DNA of 64,000 nt from Lentisphaerae bacterium GWF2_38_69. Its GTDB lineage: Bacteria > Verrucomicrobiota > Lentisphaeria > Victivallales > GWF2-38-69. Under the pieces are notes generated by a model, which worked only from the letters and a program-made list of their open reading frames with translations, was not told the origin of the DNA and did no database searches. Where the stretch lies: assembly GCA_001803205.1 (NCBI GenBank), contig MHBE01000051.1, positions 1 through 64,000 of the forward strand, in the 5' to 3' direction. Made by a program: the position numbers and the translations under genes. Every line of letters starts with the position of its first letter. Position 1 is the first letter of the stretch. This document shows, one piece after another, positions 9,451-18,830 of the stretch.

Positions 9451-10335
9451 ATGCTTCACTATCCGAATATAAATCCTGTCGCGCTAAAATTTGGCTCGAT
9501 AAAAATCTACTGGTATGGAATTATGTACCTCCTGGGATTTCTTGCTTCATGGTTTCTCGGGATAAAGCGTTCAAAGAGAATAAATGGTCTCTGGGAGAAA
9601 GATGACATATCAGATCTTATTTTTTATGCCATGGCAGGAGTCCTCATTGGAGGCAGAATAGGCTATATTGTTTTCTATAATTTTCCCTATTATATTTCAA
9701 ATCCTTTTGAAATATTCAGAGTATGGGAAGGAGGAATGTCTTTCCATGGCGCGACAATTGGAGTTGTCATAACTTTTATACTTTATGCTAAAAAGAAAGG
9801 AAAAAACCTCTTTCAGGTAGGCGATCTGATTCTGCCTACAGTCCCCATAGGTCTTGCGCTTGGAAGATTGGGAAACTTTATTAACGGTGAACTCTGGGGG
9901 AAGGCGTCAAATCTTCCCTGGGCAATGATATTTCCTGCTGACCCATCTCAACTTCCAAGGCATCCGTCTGAACTATATGAACTTATCCTTGAAGGAATAA
10001 TCCTTTTTATTGTTTTGTGGATTTATTCTTCAAAAGAGCGCCCGCGAATGGCTGTTTCTGGCATGTTTCTAGCATTATACGGAATATTCCGCTTCATAGT
10101 TGAATTTGTCAGACTCCCTGATCCTCAGCTTGGATATATTGCGTTCGGATGGCTTACTATGGGACAGATCCTTTCGATTCCGATGATAATTATAGGGCTC
10201 TTTTTTATATATTGGGGATATACAAGGCATCCTCTAATCAGGGGACTTAACAAAGACGATATTGATTTTCTGGCTCGAAATAAAGAAAAAGAGAGAAAAA
10301 ATACTGATAAAGGAAATAAAAAGGACAGAAACTGA
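9451..10335 (+). CDS. lgt: Prolipoprotein diacylglyceryl transferase
   Basis: This 294-residue inner-membrane enzyme transfers diacylglycerol from phosphatidylglycerol to the lipobox cysteine of prolipoproteins. The family signature G-R-L-G-N-F-I-N-G-E-L-W-G is near residue 140, and the conserved R-H-P-S-E-L-Y-E and G-G-R-I-G-Y motifs are present. There are about seven hydrophobic segments and a Lys-rich cytoplasmic tail. A likely client, a lipobox lipoprotein, is encoded at 15954-16346. It lies 5 bases after dxs and converges on the permease gene. Confidence 0.96.
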   Translation: MLHYPNINPVALKFGSIKIYWYGIMYLLGFLASWFLGIKRSKRINGLWEKDDISDLIFYAMAGVLIGGRIGYIVFYNFPYYISNPFEIFRVWEGGMSFHGATIGVVITFILYAKKKGKNLFQVGDLILPTVPIGLALGRLGNFINGELWGKASNLPWAMIFPADPSQLPRHPSELYELILEGIILFIVLWIYSSKERPRMAVSGMFLALYGIFRFIVEFVRLPDPQLGYIAFGWLTMGQILSIPMIIIGLFFIYWGYTRHPLIRGLNKDDIDFLARNKEKERKNTDKGNKKDRN

Positions 10336-10365
10336 TTTACAGATCTGCCCTATGAACAATGTTTC

Positions 10366-11592
10366 TTATAGAAGATTAGCAAAATACATTACTTTCTGAT
10401 ATGCTACATAAAGAACTACTAATACGCTCAGAACAAGCATATATACTCCAACACATTTCAGCATTGCCTTATACTTCTGGGCGCTCTTAGAAATATTTAT
10501 TATTATGATTGCAGGCAACACGCCAAAAAGGATTGCCTCACCGATACCGCCAACTATTGAAAGAGCTGATATAAAAATATTTGGATAGATTAAAGCTATC
10601 ACGATAACAGGCAGAAATGTAATTGTCGTAACAAGATATCTGTCATTAATTTTAAAATATCGGCAAAGCATATCATCAACAAAACCCCAAAGCCCTGCTC
10701 CGTTTGTCATGAAAGAAGATGTGATTGCAAAAATTCCGAAAATCAGACCGAAAGTAGTAAATATTTCACTCTTTAGAAGGTGAGAAAGGGGAACATTGGC
10801 AGTCAGACTATGGGCATTGGCATAGACTATTGTATCGACACCTACGCCTGTTTCTGGAATTGAGCCAAGTACAAGAATAATCCATACTGCGTTAATTATC
10901 AGTCCCAGTGCCACACCAAGTAAAATCGCCTTGCAGGTAGCAAGTTTATTGAAATTTAAACTCTTAGATACAGTCGGTATGATATTATGAAAATGGAAAG
11001 CTGATACAGCAAGGGGCATACAAACTGGCAGATATCTCCAGTCCGTATAGGTCAGAAGATGAGCATGGAATTGAGATAAGGCCGAAAAGACCATAATAAA
11101 GAAGCTGATCCAGATAATTGAAATTACTATTAAAATACCTTTCCTTAGTGTTTTAAGACCAAACGCAATTAAAGCAGAACCTATCAGAAAATATACTATC
11201 ATTACTACAAACTTGTACGAAGCAACTTTGGGAAACAGTCCTGCTACCATCGTGGTTACTCCACTGACATATGCCACCAATACCCCATACAGGATTATTA
11301 AATTGCATATAATCGCAAGCCATTTGCCTATAGTTCCCAGCTCTCTATTGTAAAATGAGGGCATATCATGGTGTGCGCTGGCTTCCATTCTGTAGGCTAT
11401 CAGCCACGCAGAAAATAACATAACAAGCCATATTGCAAATATTCCCAATATAGCAGGAATAAATCCGCCTAGTCCGCTTGCTATCGGAAGGGCAAGAACT
11501 CCTACTCCCAATACATTTCCCAAAACTAAAAACGAACTGGCGACAATCGCACTAGTTTTTACCTGATTTCCGCCATTACCACATACATCCAT
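10366..11592 (-). CDS. Aromatic amino-acid permease (HAAAP family)
   Basis: This 408-residue protein has about 11 transmembrane segments and the hydroxy/aromatic amino-acid permease opening: a glycine-rich first helix containing G-N-V-L-G-V-G-V-L-A-L-P. It resembles tyrosine and tryptophan permeases (TyrP, Mtr), proton-coupled importers in the inner membrane. The choice between tyrosine, tryptophan and serine/threonine cannot be made here. A GAGAGGG Shine-Dalgarno precedes the start codon. The next gene upstream on this strand is the asparaginase, so both may concern amino-acid scavenging. Confidence 0.85.
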   Translation of the reverse strand: MDVCGNGGNQVKTSAIVASSFLVLGNVLGVGVLALPIASGLGGFIPAILGIFAIWLVMLFSAWLIAYRMEASAHHDMPSFYNRELGTIGKWLAIICNLIILYGVLVAYVSGVTTMVAGLFPKVASYKFVVMIVYFLIGSALIAFGLKTLRKGILIVISIIWISFFIMVFSALSQFHAHLLTYTDWRYLPVCMPLAVSAFHFHNIIPTVSKSLNFNKLATCKAILLGVALGLIINAVWIILVLGSIPETGVGVDTIVYANAHSLTANVPLSHLLKSEIFTTFGLIFGIFAITSSFMTNGAGLWGFVDDMLCRYFKINDRYLVTTITFLPVIVIALIYPNIFISALSIVGGIGEAILFGVLPAIIIINISKSAQKYKAMLKCVGVYMLVLSVLVVLYVAYQKVMYFANLL

Positions 11593-11622
11593 AGGATCCC
11601 TCTCTTTATATTTCCAGTTGAC

Positions 11623-12586
11623 TTAATATGTATCGAAAGCTTTTTTAATCTTGTCATATTCGTTTGTCTTAGTAAGAATCAGTCTGAGAAGCACTCTTGC
11701 TTTCTCTGAATTCAAAGAGTCTGAAGTATTAAACATAAGCTTGTCGATATCCATTATAGAGATTTCCGTCACCCACTCCGGCTACAACTATTCCTTTCAC
11801 ATCAGGCCTGGAGGCTACAAATTTTAAAATATCTGTAATTCCTCCTTCATATTCGGAAACAATATCCACTTTCGGCAAAAATTTAATTTCTTTTATGTTA
11901 AACTCTGTATCCATCGTATGCTTGCGAAGAGGAGCTTTATAAAATTTGATATGCCCGAAATCAATATATCCTAAAGCACCCGAATTCCATGATTGGAATG
12001 TATCAAGAGTAGAAGTATTTGTCTTTGAACAGTCCCTGGCATCAAAAATCCTGTCATCCATCACAATCAGAACTCCTTTGCCTTTTGCCTCTTCAGAGGC
12101 GGCAGCGGCTACTGCATTGTACAGATCAATAGGATCGTCAGCGCTTAATGCTGTAGCAGGTCTCATAGCTCCTGTAATAATTACTGGTTTGTTAGTTTTC
12201 AGTACGAGATTAAGAAAATATGCCGTCTCTTCCATAGTATCAGTACCATGTGTAATGACTATGCCGCTTATTGAATCGTCATCCAGATATTCCTGAGCTG
12301 CTTTGGCAAGTTTCAGCCAAACCTCGTCATTCATATCCGGACTAGGTATATTAGCTACCTGGTTAAATTTGAGATTTGCAAGGTTTTCAACTCCATGCGC
12401 GCTTGCAATCAAAGTGTTGATGGCCATATCTCCCGCTGAATACGCATTTGATGATGCAGAGGTACCAGTCCCTGCAATAGTTCCGCCGGTAGCCAGAATT
12501 GCTACAGTTGGCTTCTCATCTGCAAACAACCCGTTCAAATACATAGTAAGACCAAGGACAAAAGCTGTTGCAGTCTTAATTCTCAT
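11623..12586 (-). pseudogene. Periplasmic type II L-asparaginase, internally deleted
   Basis: The intact frame (11729-12586, 285 aa) starts with a signal peptide. It has the asparaginase threonine motifs A-T-G-G-T-I-A-G-T near residue 32 and H-G-T-D-T-M-E-E-T, so it would hydrolyse periplasmic asparagine. It stops just after G-D-G-N-L-Y-N-G-Y. The usual family C-terminus follows out of frame at 11623-11728: L-N-S-E-K-A-R-V-L-L near its start and a final F-D-T-Y before TAA. Compared with E. coli AnsB, roughly 40 residues between these points are missing, including the V-V-R-S-S-R segment and the Glu that reaches into the neighbouring active site. The simplest reading is a deletion with frameshift that inactivates the enzyme; an assembly error is also possible. 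Confidence 0.8.
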
Positions 12587-12641
12587 GAATCTATCTCCTT
12601 ATCCTATTTTTCTCATGACAAGATAATACTTGAATCTACTC

Positions 12642-13181
12642 TTAAGTTATCTTATTTAAAAGAGCGACAATTGCATTTATTTCTTTTTGATCTCTTATTT
12701 CTTTTCTTGCAACAAATCTGATTATCCCGTCTTTGTCTATTATAACAATATTGCTGCAGTCGGGACTAAAAGAATATGACTTGGCTACATTGCCGTCCCA
12801 ATCCCCGTAAATATCCATTTTTTTTTCTTTCGAAGTATCTATAAGCTTTTTTTTCCATATATAGTCAACAGGGAAAAAAGCTGATGAACAATCTACTATG
12901 GCAAGTTTATACACCTTTTGTTTTCGGTCTTCAGGCTGATCATTGTAAAATTTGTTTAACTCCTGCCTAAGAACAGAATCCTGACCTGTAGTATCCTTTG
13001 AATTATAGAACATCACTATGACTTTCCCTTTAAGCTGATCGAGGGTCATAGCTTTGTTGTCACCTGCCCTGACAATAAATGAAGGAGCGATATCACCAAC
13101 ACGAGGAGGATCAGCATAAGCAAAATTGCTAATGAACAAAATGAACATCAAAACTGGAAAGCAGCCAAATGTATTTTTCAT
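12642..13181 (-). CDS. Periplasmic thioredoxin-fold protein without a CXXC motif
   Basis: The 179-residue product has a signal peptide (about residues 1-23, ending A-Y-A) followed by a redoxin/AhpC-TSA type domain. The A-P-S-F-I-V opening, the K-G-K-V-I-V-M-F-Y-N strand and the C-terminal I-V-I-I-D-K-D-G-I-I-R-F hairpin are typical. The catalytic site position reads N-S-K-D-T-T-G-Q, so neither resolving cysteine is present. It resembles YtfJ-type periplasmic proteins, whose role is unclear. It is probably not an active disulfide exchanger. The two cysteines that remain in the mature part are distant from the usual active site. It lies between the asparaginase and the alpha/beta hydrolase on the same strand. 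Confidence 0.7.
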   Translation of the reverse strand: MKNTFGCFPVLMFILFISNFAYADPPRVGDIAPSFIVRAGDNKAMTLDQLKGKVIVMFYNSKDTTGQDSVLRQELNKFYNDQPEDRKQKVYKLAIVDCSSAFFPVDYIWKKKLIDTSKEKKMDIYGDWDGNVAKSYSFSPDCSNIVIIDKDGIIRFVARKEIRDQKEINAIVALLNKIT

Positions 13182-13210
13182 GATTTGATTCAGAAATATG
13201 TAGTTTGGAT

Positions 13211-14497
13211 TTATTCTGAAAGTTTACTAACAATAAGACTGGTGGCTGGTTTAAAATGCAGATATCCAAGGTGTCCGCCTGCCGAAAGTCTAGTAAGCTT
13301 ATCTCCTAAAGTTTTAGCAAGCCATGCTCGCTCTTCATCAGAAACAAGAAAATCATTCTGTGTATCTATTACTCTTATTTTGTCATTATTTAGAAGTGTA
13401 TTTTCAATAGCCGGCAAACTCGAAGCTTTGTTCCATTCTTCAATGCTCATTTTTATGTTATATGTATTCTTATAATAAAACAGAAGAAATTTATCTGCAT
13501 AGGCCAAATAATTAAGCTGTTCTATTTCTTTATAGAGAGCCTCCCTGGAAAACCATGAATATTGAGCTTTTAAAATTCCAAGATTTTCTCTCATATGGAT
13601 CGAATAAATTAATTCAATGAGAGAAGAATGGAAATCATACCCTATAAAATAACGCGCTTCATCATCAGTTAGAGGTATCTTCTCATTTGAATCAAATTTA
13701 TTACTGAGTATTTTTCTGATAACGGCCAATGCTTTATTGACAATAACATCAGCTTGCTTTCTATCCCATTTTCCGCCGATTTTGTAATAAGAATCCAATA
13801 TTTCGACTCCTCGGCGAAGGTTCACAGGAGGATTTAAGGCCAGATATTTTGAAAAACCTATTTGCTGGTCGCCAAGTTTGGATTCAAGATCTGCGATGAA
13901 TAGAGCGTTCAAAGCTCCATGAGACCACCCTACGAGCATTTTTTCTTTCATTCTGCTGGGATGAGTTGTTTCTACATGATTAAGAATCTTAGTTAGTGCA
14001 AAATATATATCTTTGGAATCAACAGGTATAAATTCAGGAGTTAATACACTTGAAGCAGCTTCGGAGAATTCCCAGTTGGAGGAATCGCTTATAGCTAAAA
14101 CCGAGTAACCATTATTATAAAATAGTTCGGCAAAAGCTGCTATTTTAAGGCTTGCATAATTAGTTCCGAGTCCAGGAAGAAGAACTACAATGTCAGCTGG
14201 TTGCGGCTGCAGCCAGATTTTGTATTTAAGAGGAGGATGGTTTTCTAGAATATCTATATCATAGACCAGGCCGGACTTATAAAATGTATCTTTAAGATGG
14301 AACCATTTATACATAAAAGAGAACTTTCCATTTTCAGGGAAAAACAATCCTGAACGCAGAGTATCAATATCGGGACCCTGTGTAGGATAGCCTTCAAGCT
14401 GAAAATTAGATGCATTAATTAAAGCACTTGTAGTCAATGTACAGATAAACAGAATCGCTATTTTATATATTTTCTTCATTTTATTTAACATCTCCAT
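13211..14497 (-). CDS. Exported alpha/beta hydrolase
   Basis: The 428-residue protein begins with a signal peptide (about residues 5-30) and carries an alpha/beta hydrolase core. Visible elements are V-V-L-L-P-G-L-G-T-N for the oxyanion region and the nucleophile elbow G-W-S-H-G near residue 194. There is a candidate acid in the late I-D-T-Q-N-D segment, and G-G-H-L-G-Y near the C-terminus supplies the catalytic His. The substrate is unknown; a lipid or ester is plausible for a periplasmic enzyme next to an MlaA homologue. Its start overlaps the end of the mlaA-like gene by 17 bases, suggesting translational coupling. Confidence 0.75.
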   Translation of the reverse strand: MEMLNKMKKIYKIAILFICTLTTSALINASNFQLEGYPTQGPDIDTLRSGLFFPENGKFSFMYKWFHLKDTFYKSGLVYDIDILENHPPLKYKIWLQPQPADIVVLLPGLGTNYASLKIAAFAELFYNNGYSVLAISDSSNWEFSEAASSVLTPEFIPVDSKDIYFALTKILNHVETTHPSRMKEKMLVGWSHGALNALFIADLESKLGDQQIGFSKYLALNPPVNLRRGVEILDSYYKIGGKWDRKQADVIVNKALAVIRKILSNKFDSNEKIPLTDDEARYFIGYDFHSSLIELIYSIHMRENLGILKAQYSWFSREALYKEIEQLNYLAYADKFLLFYYKNTYNIKMSIEEWNKASSLPAIENTLLNNDKIRVIDTQNDFLVSDEERAWLAKTLGDKLTRLSAGGHLGYLHFKPATSLIVSKLSE

Positions 14498-15275
14498 TTC
14501 TGGAAGTATCTATACTTTCACCTCTTATGCCATTTGTATTTAAATCCTGCATAGATACAATTCTTTTTACAAAATATAGCCCCTTAAATGTTTCGTAAGA
14601 ATCGACACTGGATTCTTGAATAACAGTGTATTCATCCAAAACATTTGTCACATCGTTTAATTTTAAGAGAACAATCAGAGGACTGCTAAAAGGCAAATAA
14701 GTCAGCGGATCAGTTGCAAGATCAAAGATGAGCCCGACTCCATCCCTGACCGTGGAACTTGCCTCTATTGGAATAACAAGATAACAGCCTGATCCTATCC
14801 CCCAATGCTCGAATGTCATGCCGAATCCGTTAACCTGCGGGAGCATATCAAATTGTGAATCAGCTACATCCCAAAGTCCTGCCACACCTATTGTCGTATT
14901 GATACCGAACCTTGAAAGCTCAATCCCGGATCTCCTCCATCTTCCCTGTAGCATACAATTTATAAGCCTCCCTGGCATGTCAAGGTTATCAGCCAACAAC
15001 GCAATTCTTCTTCTTCCATAATCAGGAATCAAACAGGAATAAAACCGGGAAAAAGGTCTAATCACATAACCCATTAAATATGTATTGAAAGAGTGGATAA
15101 CTCTATTGAAACCCTCTATTGAGTCAGGAGCTTCATAATACATTAAAATGTCCGAAGATTGATTTTCTACTGCAGAAAAATCAGTTTTCACTTCAGGCGG
15201 AGCGTCTGCCGTGGAGACATTCGCACCTGAAACAACCAACAAAATACATAGTGAAATAATACGCAAATTGCTCAT
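14481..15275 (-). CDS. mlaA: MlaA family outer-membrane lipid-asymmetry protein
   Basis: I place the start at ATG 15275. It gives a 264-residue protein opening with a hydrophobic signal sequence; an upstream extension to 15443 would run into queH. The MlaA core is clear: F-N-R-V-I-H-S-F-N near residue 60, V-I-R-P, R-R-I-A-L-L-A-D-N-L-D-M-P, F-G-I-N-T-T-I-G-V-A-G and the D-P-L-T-Y-L-P ending. MlaA works with outer-membrane porins to remove phospholipid from the outer leaflet and pass it inward, so it marks a diderm envelope. There is no convincing lipobox cysteine, so it may not be lipidated as in enterobacteria. No mlaBCDEF genes are in the window. Confidence 0.88.
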   Translation of the reverse strand: MSNLRIISLCILLVVSGANVSTADAPPEVKTDFSAVENQSSDILMYYEAPDSIEGFNRVIHSFNTYLMGYVIRPFSRFYSCLIPDYGRRRIALLADNLDMPGRLINCMLQGRWRRSGIELSRFGINTTIGVAGLWDVADSQFDMLPQVNGFGMTFEHWGIGSGCYLVIPIEASSTVRDGVGLIFDLATDPLTYLPFSSPLIVLLKLNDVTNVLDEYTVIQESSVDSYETFKGLYFVKRIVSMQDLNTNGIRGESIDTSRNGDVK

Positions 15276-15372
15276 TTTGAATATTGTTTTTGTATATTGA
15301 TATATGCGAAACTTATTGAATTTTACAATAGTTGGAAATGTTTCGCAATAGGCAGAAAGCTTTATAAATTCA

Positions 15373-15951
15373 TTATACTTTCGAATATTCGCAACCGCAA
15401 TATTTCTGACGGTAGAATCTTTCCTCTCTTGAAAGGCGCTCACTTCTCTCCAGTCCGCCTTTTTTTCTCCAGTTAAAATCCCAATATTGCAATCCAGGGT
15501 ATTTTAAGGCGGCCTGTTTTCCGCAATATGTTATCTGTTCAAAATCCTTATATCTGGATATTCCTATCGATGAAGTAAAAATATCAAAACCGTTTTCATG
15601 TGCAAAAAAAGCGCTTTTCTCCATGCGTAAATCAAAACAGGCAGTGCACCTCTTGCCTTTTTCAGGCTCATTTTCCAATCCTTCAATACGAATTTTCCAT
15701 GTTTTTGGCTCGTAATTAAGATCAAAAAATGGAATAGAAAGCTTGGAGGAGAACTTCATCACATAAGCTTTTCTGAGTAAATATTCCTCCTGCGTATCTA
15801 TATTGGGGTTGTAGAAAAGTACAGCAAACTCGATATCGGCTTCCTTAAGGCGCCGCATAATTTCACAAGAGCATGGGGCACAGCATGAATGGAGTAAAAG
15901 CTTCCTGCAGGAAGCTGGCAGCTCTATGTTGTAACTATCTGTTCCGGGCAT
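15373..15951 (-). CDS. queH: Epoxyqueuosine reductase QueH
   Basis: This 192-residue protein belongs to the DUF208/QueH family, which reduces epoxyqueuosine to queuosine in tRNA without the cobalamin cofactor that QueG uses. The cysteine pattern is intact: H-S-C-C-A-P-C at residues 21-27, G-K-R-C-T-A-C near residue 103 and K-Y-C-G-C-E-Y at the C-terminus. The Y-N-P-N-I and S-S-I-G-I-S-R-Y-K motifs are also present. It ends about 100 bases before the mlaA start and begins 2 bases after the lipoprotein gene. No other queuosine genes are in the window. Confidence 0.92.
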   Translation of the reverse strand: MPGTDSYNIELPASCRKLLLHSCCAPCSCEIMRRLKEADIEFAVLFYNPNIDTQEEYLLRKAYVMKFSSKLSIPFFDLNYEPKTWKIRIEGLENEPEKGKRCTACFDLRMEKSAFFAHENGFDIFTSSIGISRYKDFEQITYCGKQAALKYPGLQYWDFNWRKKGGLERSERLSREERFYRQKYCGCEYSKV

Positions 15952-15953
15952 CT

Positions 15954-16346
15954 CTATTTTCGGGCTGGTTCAATTGCAGTGGTTATTATAATAACTCTGT
16001 CGAAACTTTTCTGAGGGTCAGTCATGTCTCCATTTCCCATGTAATTAATAGTTTTCCCTTTGATAACCCATGAAAAGTAATAATTTCCTGCTTTATCAGA
16101 AAAATAATTTGCGGTGAATCTTGGTTCGGTTAGAATAATTGTTTTTTTTTCTTCTTTTGTAATAGAGCCTTCATTGTAAGCAACAAGAACTTTTTTTGCA
16201 AAAGTACAAAGTTCAGCTTGCTCCTGAGTCGTTATTTTCTGGATCTTTTCAGGATCAACCGGAGAATTGGTAGAAGAACACGATGTTATAAATAAGAATA
16301 GAAAAATAATTATAATTGGGGATAACTTTCCTATTATTCTTCTCAT
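15954..16346 (-). CDS. Small lipoprotein of unknown function
   Basis: The 130-residue product has a basic N-terminus, a long hydrophobic stretch and a lipobox ending I-T-S-C-S-S near residue 23, so it should be processed by Lgt and signal peptidase II. The mature part is short, with S-W-V-I-K-G-K-T-I-N-Y-M-G as its most structured segment. I do not recognise a family. It sits 6 bases after the AsmA-like gene and 2 bases before queH, so it is co-transcribed with envelope genes. Confidence 0.75.
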   Translation of the reverse strand: MRRIIGKLSPIIIIFLFLFITSCSSTNSPVDPEKIQKITTQEQAELCTFAKKVLVAYNEGSITKEEKKTIILTEPRFTANYFSDKAGNYYFSWVIKGKTINYMGNGDMTDPQKSFDRVIIITTAIEPARK

Positions 16347-16352
16347 AGTTTG

Positions 16353-17882
16353 CTATTTCCCTATTTGTTTAACGCTATTCAGCAAATTTCCTACAGTATT
16401 GTCATTGTCGTTTGACTGTTGACTTCCTGTAAAAGTATCCACCGCATTGATAATAGAATTAGTAGTATTTTTTACATTATTGTTGTTTGTAGCAGTACCG
16501 ATGATATTTCCAACAGTCTGAGCTGTATTTTGAACCATTGAATTTACCAGAGAAACAGTATCGGGTTTAGGATTTTTAAGAGTGCCTGTAATGTGAATCG
16601 GTATTACGATGCCGGAAAGATTTGTTTTTGTCTGAATATCAATACTCTGATCCTTATTTATCGCTCCTGTAATATCCATCATTTTAACTGCACTGGACTG
16701 AGTTCCCAGGAAAAGAAATTTATTAATATTTATATTGCCGTTAGATATATTTGCCCTAACTTCTCCGCTTTTGCATTCAAGAATATTGCTTCCATGAAGA
16801 ACTGAGTTTGAGATATCAAGGACATTTGTAAGGGAATTATTAAAAGCCCTTGTGGAGATACTTTTATCCAAATTACCGATAACATTCAACGGTAGAAAGA
16901 TCAGTCCTATATATTGATTATTTTCCAATTCCATTGGAATGTAGACATTGCTTAAGGATAAACTAAAAATGCCATCCATTCCCTCCAGGTTGTTAATAGA
17001 TGTCATGTCAGCACCATTGGCTTTAAACTGGAAATTATTTATATACCCGTTTGTTTTCTTATAGTCCCCTTTAAGAAAAGTCTGAAAGAACGGCTGGAGT
17101 GGAAGATTTGAGAGTTCAGCTGACATTTCAAAAGGAGTTTTTCCCAATTCATTTTCAGAGTTGAACTTTATACTTAGAGGAGAAACATTGTCCCCAAGCT
17201 TTAGAGAGCTATCAAAAACGAGTTCTTTCGGGATAGATTTGTCATTAAATGTAGCGTTCAATTTCCCCTGTATAAAACCTGTTAAAGTTTCATCTCCCGC
17301 AGAAGTTATTACATTTGATGTAAATTCAGCTCGTGCCTTCCCTGGCATTTCAAAATAAGGAATTGCAAGATTGAAGTTTTTCAGTTCTGAAACAGTATCT
17401 TCAGAAGCATTGTCTCTGGTTACAGAATATTTCAGATTAAAATTTATTATGCTTACATTCCTGATATTCAGATTAATAGGATTTGATGCCAAGACTGTTT
17501 TAGTTTCCGGTTCATGTTTTTTAACCGGTAAACCTCCTACACTTGAAACTTTGGAAACAATCGAGATATATGAATCTTCAAGAACTAATTTACTAACATT
17601 TATTTTATGAGTAAAACAGTCAAACAGATTAAACCTGCATTCGAAACGCTTGATTTTGGCTTTGAAGTTTTCAGTGTCCAGATTCAGGTTGCCAAATTCA
17701 ATTTCTCCTTTCAGCGGCGAAAGATTTACAGAGTCAAGTGCTACGGTTCCCTTTGTCTGATATTCCACAATGGGGAGCAGTACTTTTTTGATAAAAAATG
17801 AAGATGTGACAATAAAATAGGCAATAACAATTAGAATAAGAATTACTATTACTGTTTTAATAAAAAGGTTTATTGCTCTCAT
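16353..17882 (-). CDS. AsmA/DUF748-like membrane-anchored protein
   Basis: This 509-residue protein has one N-terminal transmembrane segment (about residues 8-30). It continues with a long beta-rich periplasmic region of the AsmA type, with repeated L-K-L and V-x-I-x-N strands. The region just after the anchor (L-D-S-V-N-L-S-P-L-K-G-E-I-E-F-G-N-L) is characteristic of AsmA N-terminal modules. The C-terminal 70 residues are Asn/Thr-rich and look disordered. AsmA-like proteins form hydrophobic bridges moving phospholipid between membranes. That role would fit the mlaA-like gene two genes on, but it is inferred. It is the first gene of the run 17882 to 13211. Confidence 0.65.
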   Translation of the reverse strand: MRAINLFIKTVIVILILIVIAYFIVTSSFFIKKVLLPIVEYQTKGTVALDSVNLSPLKGEIEFGNLNLDTENFKAKIKRFECRFNLFDCFTHKINVSKLVLEDSYISIVSKVSSVGGLPVKKHEPETKTVLASNPINLNIRNVSIINFNLKYSVTRDNASEDTVSELKNFNLAIPYFEMPGKARAEFTSNVITSAGDETLTGFIQGKLNATFNDKSIPKELVFDSSLKLGDNVSPLSIKFNSENELGKTPFEMSAELSNLPLQPFFQTFLKGDYKKTNGYINNFQFKANGADMTSINNLEGMDGIFSLSLSNVYIPMELENNQYIGLIFLPLNVIGNLDKSISTRAFNNSLTNVLDISNSVLHGSNILECKSGEVRANISNGNININKFLFLGTQSSAVKMMDITGAINKDQSIDIQTKTNLSGIVIPIHITGTLKNPKPDTVSLVNSMVQNTAQTVGNIIGTATNNNNVKNTTNSIINAVDTFTGSQQSNDNDNTVGNLLNSVKQIGK

Positions 17883-18056
17883 AGTTAATTAACTCGTTTT
17901 AGATTTTGGTTTAAAATTTTTTAAGTAAAAGATCTCTTAGTATTTTAAATAATAGTTTATAAAGGTTCTCGCTTCTATAATAAAAACTTAATTGACATTT
18001 CTTCAGATAAAAGTAAAAAGCGTTTTTATAAATACCTCTAAATTTTAAAAATTCCG

Positions 18057-18815
18057 TTAATGTATTGTCTGCTTAAAACATGTTTTCTTAGTCATCGCAT
18101 AAAAATACCATTTCAAATATTTCGGCAGCCATTTAAAGAGCTTAAAATTTGATTTTCCTGCTACTCTATCTTTCCATGTAGATGGAATTTCAGTTATCAT
18201 GCCTCCTTTAACAAAGGTTTTTACAAGCACTTCAAGAGCTATTTCAAATCCTCCTGTACTTTCTATGACTAATGATTTTAAGTTAGAAGTTCTGTACATT
18301 TTAAAGCTGTTGGAAATATCATGAGTGGGAATTCCTGTTATCCAATGCAAAGATAAGCCAGCCATTCTTGAAAGAAAGCCTTTGAATAACGGACCGCCAA
18401 TCTGCCTTCCCCCTTTCATATATCTGGAACCGCAAACAATATCATAACCTTCCTGAATTTTTTCAAACATTTTATCTACTACGCTCAGGTCATCAGAAAG
18501 GTCTCCCATCACCACTAGCGCGGCCAAAGATTCAGTTGTATCAAACCCCTTCTTTAAAGCATTGACGACGCCACGACCGTAATTATTTCTCAGAAGTTTG
18601 ATATTTAGTTTTTTTGTATCTTCTATGTATTTCTTTACAACAGGAAGCGTATTGTCTTCATCAAAATCATAAACAATAAATATTTCATGAGTAGTTTTTA
18701 CTTTGGATTCCACCTCTTCCAGCGTCGAAACAATTACATCCTTCTCATTAAACACAGGTATGATGATGTCAATTTTATAATCTTCTTCTTTCATTGTTGA
18801 ATTCCATTCGTCCAA
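18057..18815 (-). CDS. Family 2 glycosyltransferase (dolichyl-phosphate mannose synthase-like)
   Basis: The 252-residue protein is a GT-A fold glycosyltransferase: I-D-I-I-I-P-V-F-N-E-K-D starts near residue 14, Y-D-F-D-E-D-N-T near 50 and V-M-G-D-L-S-D-D near 97, the last being the metal-binding D-x-D-like site. C-G-S-R-Y-M-K-G-G is typical of polyprenyl-phosphate sugar synthases. No C-terminal membrane helices are visible. It ends the run of nucleotide-sugar genes, 15 bases after the epimerase, so it probably transfers a sugar made by the two upstream enzymes onto a lipid carrier or a surface glycan. A later ATG at residue 8 is also possible. Confidence 0.85.
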   Translation of the reverse strand: MDEWNSTMKEEDYKIDIIIPVFNEKDVIVSTLEEVESKVKTTHEIFIVYDFDEDNTLPVVKKYIEDTKKLNIKLLRNNYGRGVVNALKKGFDTTESLAALVVMGDLSDDLSVVDKMFEKIQEGYDIVCGSRYMKGGRQIGGPLFKGFLSRMAGLSLHWITGIPTHDISNSFKMYRTSNLKSLVIESTGGFEIALEVLVKTFVKGGMITEIPSTWKDRVAGKSNFKLFKWLPKYLKWYFYAMTKKTCFKQTIH

Positions 18816-18830
18816 TTCGTTGATAAAATT

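Noticed and set aside
15276-15443. Extended N-terminus for the MlaA-family protein
   Set aside because: It lacks a signal peptide at its start and overlaps queH; the ATG at 15275 gives a normal exported protein.
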